Origin: Bradyrhizobium sp. JYMT SZCCT0180
GTDB taxonomy: Bacteria; Pseudomonadota; Alphaproteobacteria; Rhizobiales; Xanthobacteraceae
Direction: 5' to 3'
Length of the DNA: 64,000 nt
Assembly (NCBI RefSeq): GCF_018130165.1
Contig: NZ_JAFCLZ010000020.1
Location: 116,881-180,880 of the forward strand
Part shown: one piece after another, positions 61,484-64,000 of the stretch
Layout of the letters: the number at the start of each line of letters is the position of its first letter
Numbering within the stretch: the stretch's first letter is position 1
Notes under the pieces: model-generated
The model's database searches: none
What the model was told of the DNA's origin: nothing
The model's input: only the letters and a program-made list of their open reading frames with translations
Position numbers and translations under genes: made by a program

Positions 61484-61990
61484 ATGAAAATGGCCAACGC
61501 AAATTTCGACAGGTCATCCGGTACGAAGACGGCCGGGTTCGCGCCTGCCGCTCTCATCAAATCGGCGCATCTCATTGAACGAGTAGGACTCGCCGCGATT
61601 GGAGGCTCCTGCGGCTTGTACGTTGCCGCAGCATTATTGCGCCGGCTAAACGAACTGCCCTTGAGTGTCGGAATCGTCCTGTTGATGATGCTCTTTGGGG
61701 CTTTCAGCTTCTATGTCGGCATCGATCTGCCTCGCCGTTCGGCCCGAAGATCAGCCTCGATCCAACGACGATGGAGCCCGGATACTGTGGTTGAGATCCT
61801 GAGCGCGGTCGGAATATTTCTTGCCGCGATTGCGACGTTTGTGTCAGTCGGCATCATCATCCTCGATGAGACCGTGTCTGACGGATCGTTGGGCTTGATC
61901 GGAGGCAGTTGGATGACCGGCTCTTCGTTGCAGATCGCTGCCGGCATCATCGCCCGCAGCTACGGCACGGCCGAAACTGTCGGCAAGTGA
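61484..61990 (+). CDS. Small uncharacterised membrane protein
   Basis: 168 residues with four predicted membrane segments (VGLAAIGGSCGLYVAAALL, SVGIVLLMMLFGAFSFYVGI, ILSAVGIFLAAIATFVSVGIIIL, and a weaker one in the last 40 residues) and a basic stretch after the second (RRSARRSASIQRR). AGGAAAGGC precedes the ATG. I recognise no family. It stands alone, followed by the TetR gene's promoter region. Confidence 0.65.
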   Translation: MKMANANFDRSSGTKTAGFAPAALIKSAHLIERVGLAAIGGSCGLYVAAALLRRLNELPLSVGIVLLMMLFGAFSFYVGIDLPRRSARRSASIQRRWSPDTVVEILSAVGIFLAAIATFVSVGIIILDETVSDGSLGLIGGSWMTGSSLQIAAGIIARSYGTAETVGK

Positions 61991-62070
61991 TTTCCGATTG
62001 CCGTTGGAATGCGCAGGCTGGCTCCGACGCAGGCCGACGCGATTGACCCATAGCGGCCATTTGCAATTCA

Positions 62071-62084
62071 AGACCGATCGGTCT
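62071..62084. promoter_or_regulatory. TetR operator, upstream of regulator gene
   Basis: AGACCGATCGGTCT, a perfect 14-base palindrome 13 bases before the TetR start and followed by an AT-rich TATATAT. A near copy precedes the downstream transporter gene (62755-62768). Confidence 0.75.
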
Positions 62085-62096
62085 ATATATACGGCT

Positions 62097-62711
62097 ATGA
62101 CACGCCAATCCGCAATGCAGTTGCCGCGTGGCCGGCCCCGTGGCTTCGACACGGAAGCTGCCGTCGAGCGCGCCATGGGCGTGTTCTGGTCACGCGGCTA
62201 TCACGGCACGGCGCTTCCAGACCTGCTTCGAGCGACAAAGCTTTCACGCGGCAGCCTTTATGCCGCCTTCGGGGACAAGCACGCCCTCTTCCTGCGTGCG
62301 CTCGATCGCTATATCGCCGACGCCCTGGCGCGGATGGACGTTGAACTCGGGCCGCGCCGCGCGCCGATTGATGGCCTGCGGACCTTCCTTGCCGGTTACG
62401 TCGAGCGCACGAGCGGGGCCAGCGGTCGGCGCGGATGCCTGCTGGTGGCCACGGCCATGGAATTGGCTGGCCATGACGGGGATGTCGAAGCTCGCGTCGG
62501 CGGGTTTTTCAAAGCCATGGAGGCCAGGGTCGCCAGCGCACTCGCGCGCGCAAAGGCAGCGGGCGAACTGGCCGCTGGCGTCGAGCCTGCAAGTGCCGCG
62601 CGGATACTGGTCTGCTTCGTCGAGGGACTTCGGGTGGTCGGTAAGACGGGACCAACGCGCACCACGTCGCAAGCCACTGCCGACGCCCTTCTCGACCGCT
62701 TCATCAAGTAG
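62097..62711 (+). CDS. TetR family transcriptional regulator
   Basis: 204 residues. The N-terminal HTH is AMGVFWSRGYHGTALPDLLRATKLSRGSLYAAFGDKHALFLRALD, the TetR/AcrR pattern; the C-terminal ligand domain has GCLLVATAMELAGHDGDVEARV (TetR_C type). The ATG at 62097 directly follows the palindromic operator; an open frame further upstream would run through it. It probably represses itself and the EamA transporter gene 72 bases downstream, which has a matching operator. Confidence 0.9.
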   Translation: MTRQSAMQLPRGRPRGFDTEAAVERAMGVFWSRGYHGTALPDLLRATKLSRGSLYAAFGDKHALFLRALDRYIADALARMDVELGPRRAPIDGLRTFLAGYVERTSGASGRRGCLLVATAMELAGHDGDVEARVGGFFKAMEARVASALARAKAAGELAAGVEPASAARILVCFVEGLRVVGKTGPTRTTSQATADALLDRFIK

Positions 62712-62754
62712 CTCATCCAAGGACGCACGTGTCGTATTGCGCGCGCCTATATCT

Positions 62755-62768
62755 GGACCGATTGGTCT
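62755..62768. promoter_or_regulatory. TetR operator, upstream of transporter gene
   Basis: GGACCGATTGGTCT, 12 of 14 positions identical to the site at 62071-62084, placed 15 bases before the EamA start. Consensus GACCGATYGGTC. Confidence 0.7.
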
Positions 62769-62783
62769 AAAAATGAGGATGCC

Positions 62784-63662
62784 ATGTCTGCCATTCAGAT
62801 CGCCTGCGCGGTGCTGGTGCCTCTCATCTGGGGCTATCAGTTCGTGGCCATCAAAGTGGGCGTGCTGCAGTTTCCGCCACTTTTCTTCCTCGGACTGCGC
62901 TTCCTCGCCATAGCGCTGCTGCTGATCCCCTTTGTCACAAGGCCGACACGTCAAGAGTTCGGCTCAATCGCCGTCATCTCGGTCTTCCTTGGCGGACTGA
63001 ATTTCGGGTTGTTCTATGTGGGCCTGGGGCTCGGTTCCGGCAGCATGTCTGCCGTCGCCTATCAACTCACGACGCCCTTCACCGTCCTGTTGGCCTGGCC
63101 GCTGCTTGCGGAGCGGCCGTCGCTGATGACATCCGCCGGTGTGTTGATTGCCTTCGGCGGCGTGCTCGTGCTGGCCGCCGGGCCGGGCCTGTCCGCAAAT
63201 GCGTTACCGATCCTGCTGGTGGTCGGGGCAGCCCTCGCGTTTGCGGTGGCCAACGTCCTGACCAAGCGCCACGGCCCGTTCGATCCCCTGATGTTGACGG
63301 GGTGGTCATCACTTTTCACGGTACCGCAGGTCATGCTGATGTCGCTGTTCCTCGAACACGGGCAACTGACGACCCTCGTCACGGCGGACGAACGTGGCTG
63401 GATGGCGCTCGCCTACACTATTTTCATCGGAGGAATTATCGGGTTCGGCCTTTGGTTCTGGCTGATCGCCCGTTGCACCATGGCCCGCGTGGCACCATTC
63501 GCACTGCTGCTTCCGGTCTTCGCCTTGCTTTCGAGCGTGTTGTTCCTTGGCGACCGCGTGACCCCGACGTTGGCCATCGGGGCACTACTCGCCATCTCGG
63601 GCGTTGCTATCACGCAAGTCGGACCGATCGCTCGACCAGATGCGTCGCCCCGCGCGCAATAG
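62784..63662 (+). CDS. EamA/DMT family transporter
   Basis: 292 residues with ten predicted membrane segments and the two EamA halves (ACAVLVPLIWGYQFVAIKVGVLQFPP; LPILLVVGAALAFAVANVLTKR). Family members export amino acids, purines or drugs; YdcZ/RhaT-like specificity cannot be told. GAGGA lies 5 bases before the ATG. Its own copy of the TetR operator indicates control by the upstream regulator. Confidence 0.9.
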   Translation: MSAIQIACAVLVPLIWGYQFVAIKVGVLQFPPLFFLGLRFLAIALLLIPFVTRPTRQEFGSIAVISVFLGGLNFGLFYVGLGLGSGSMSAVAYQLTTPFTVLLAWPLLAERPSLMTSAGVLIAFGGVLVLAAGPGLSANALPILLVVGAALAFAVANVLTKRHGPFDPLMLTGWSSLFTVPQVMLMSLFLEHGQLTTLVTADERGWMALAYTIFIGGIIGFGLWFWLIARCTMARVAPFALLLPVFALLSSVLFLGDRVTPTLAIGALLAISGVAITQVGPIARPDASPRAQ

Positions 63663-63689
63663 CAAACTGGATACGACGGATGCGACAAA

Positions 63690-64000
63690 TTAACCCGACG
63701 GGCAAAATTCCGCTTTCCTCGTCGGGCAAATCAGCGGTTTGAATCGTCGCGTCCCGCCCGACAAGAGGGGCGTGCGCACGTCACGAACGCGCGGCGGGAT
63801 GCGGTGGACGCTGGTTCACGCCTGACGACGGCGTGGATTAAGCGTACGGCAAAACCGTGTGGTCCTGGCGCCCGTTGCAGGCGTCAAGCCGTTGGAGAAG
63901 CGTGAGCTGAACCGGCGGTGACGGAGTCAACCAAGAACTCGTCTCCGGGGAGAGCACGGCATAAGCCGTAAAGCCATTGCGCAGGGAAGGCCGGGTGTTC
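63690..64000. repeat. Dispersed Bradyrhizobium-type intergenic repeat, running off the window
   Basis: No protein-like frame. It starts with an inverted pair CCCGACG/CGTCGGG (63694-63700 and 63720-63726) and continues with sequence such as GTGGTCCTGGCG and GCGCAGGGAAGGCCGGG that I recognise as recurring in intergenic regions of Bradyrhizobium genomes. Recognition is from memory. Confidence 0.5.

Noticed and set aside
1..64000. CRISPR arrays, tRNA, rRNA and phage genes
   Set aside because: No regularly spaced repeats beyond the short ones listed, no cloverleaf-like or rRNA-like sequence, and no integrase, portal or tail genes were found.

Overview
The window looks like a chromosome segment of a Bradyrhizobium-type alphaproteobacterium (Nitrobacteraceae). 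The evidence is GC-rich coding sequence, an LpcC-type rhizobial LPS core mannosyltransferase, a GalE/MsbA-like/FAH neighbourhood, and dispersed palindromic repeats of the kind I associate with Bradyrhizobium and Rhodopseudomonas. The assignment is by recognition, not by search.

Region 1 (1-29,990, all minus strand) reads as one very long surface-polysaccharide operon, transcribed from about 29.9 kb toward position 1. Its head holds a winged-helix regulator with two palindromes in its promoter region and a NusG/RfaH-like antiterminator. Then come WlbA and WlbB (2,3-diamino-uronic acid synthesis), a methyltransferase, a Wzm permease with two Wzt ATPases, and an asparagine-synthase-type amidotransferase. 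Next is a block (12.7-20.4 kb) whose enzymes match the cytidine diphosphoramidate pathway of Campylobacter jejuni: L-glutamine kinase, CTP:phosphoglutamine cytidylyltransferase and gamma-glutamyl-CDP-amidate hydrolase. With them are a CDP-glycerol-type transferase, a formyltransferase-like protein, a small unknown protein and a methyltransferase. The tail holds a glycosyltransferase, an amidine-forming set (HisH-like, HisF-like, WbpG-like), four paralogous glycosyltransferase-like proteins, a second AsnB and a sugar epimerase cut by the window edge. Together they predict an ABC-exported polysaccharide rich in glutamine-derived nitrogen (amide, acetamidino, phosphoramidate). That prediction is the main discovery here.

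Region 2 (30-33.5 kb) is a scarred boundary: an O-antigen-ligase-like gene flanked by two decayed copies of a glycosyltransferase segment, a fragment of a WecA-like gene, then an intact WecA-like initiating transferase.

Region 3 (33.5-44.5 kb) carries general LPS functions: a WbpM-type dehydratase, a second O-antigen-ligase-like protein, the ADP-heptose pathway (hldE, hldD, gmhA, gmhB), a heptosyltransferase, a small cupin protein, LpcC and GalE.

Region 4 (44.5-64 kb) is mostly housekeeping: an ABC exporter, an FAH-family hydrolase, a GIY-YIG mini-element inside inverted repeats, a Baeyer-Villiger monooxygenase, an NTF2-like protein, the SAM cycle (methyltransferase-like gene, metK, ahcY), a TPR protein with a caspase-tail remnant, a serine hydrolase, a cyclase/ATPase/TPR giant, and a TetR-EamA pair with matching operators. 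No tRNA, rRNA, CRISPR array or phage genes were seen.
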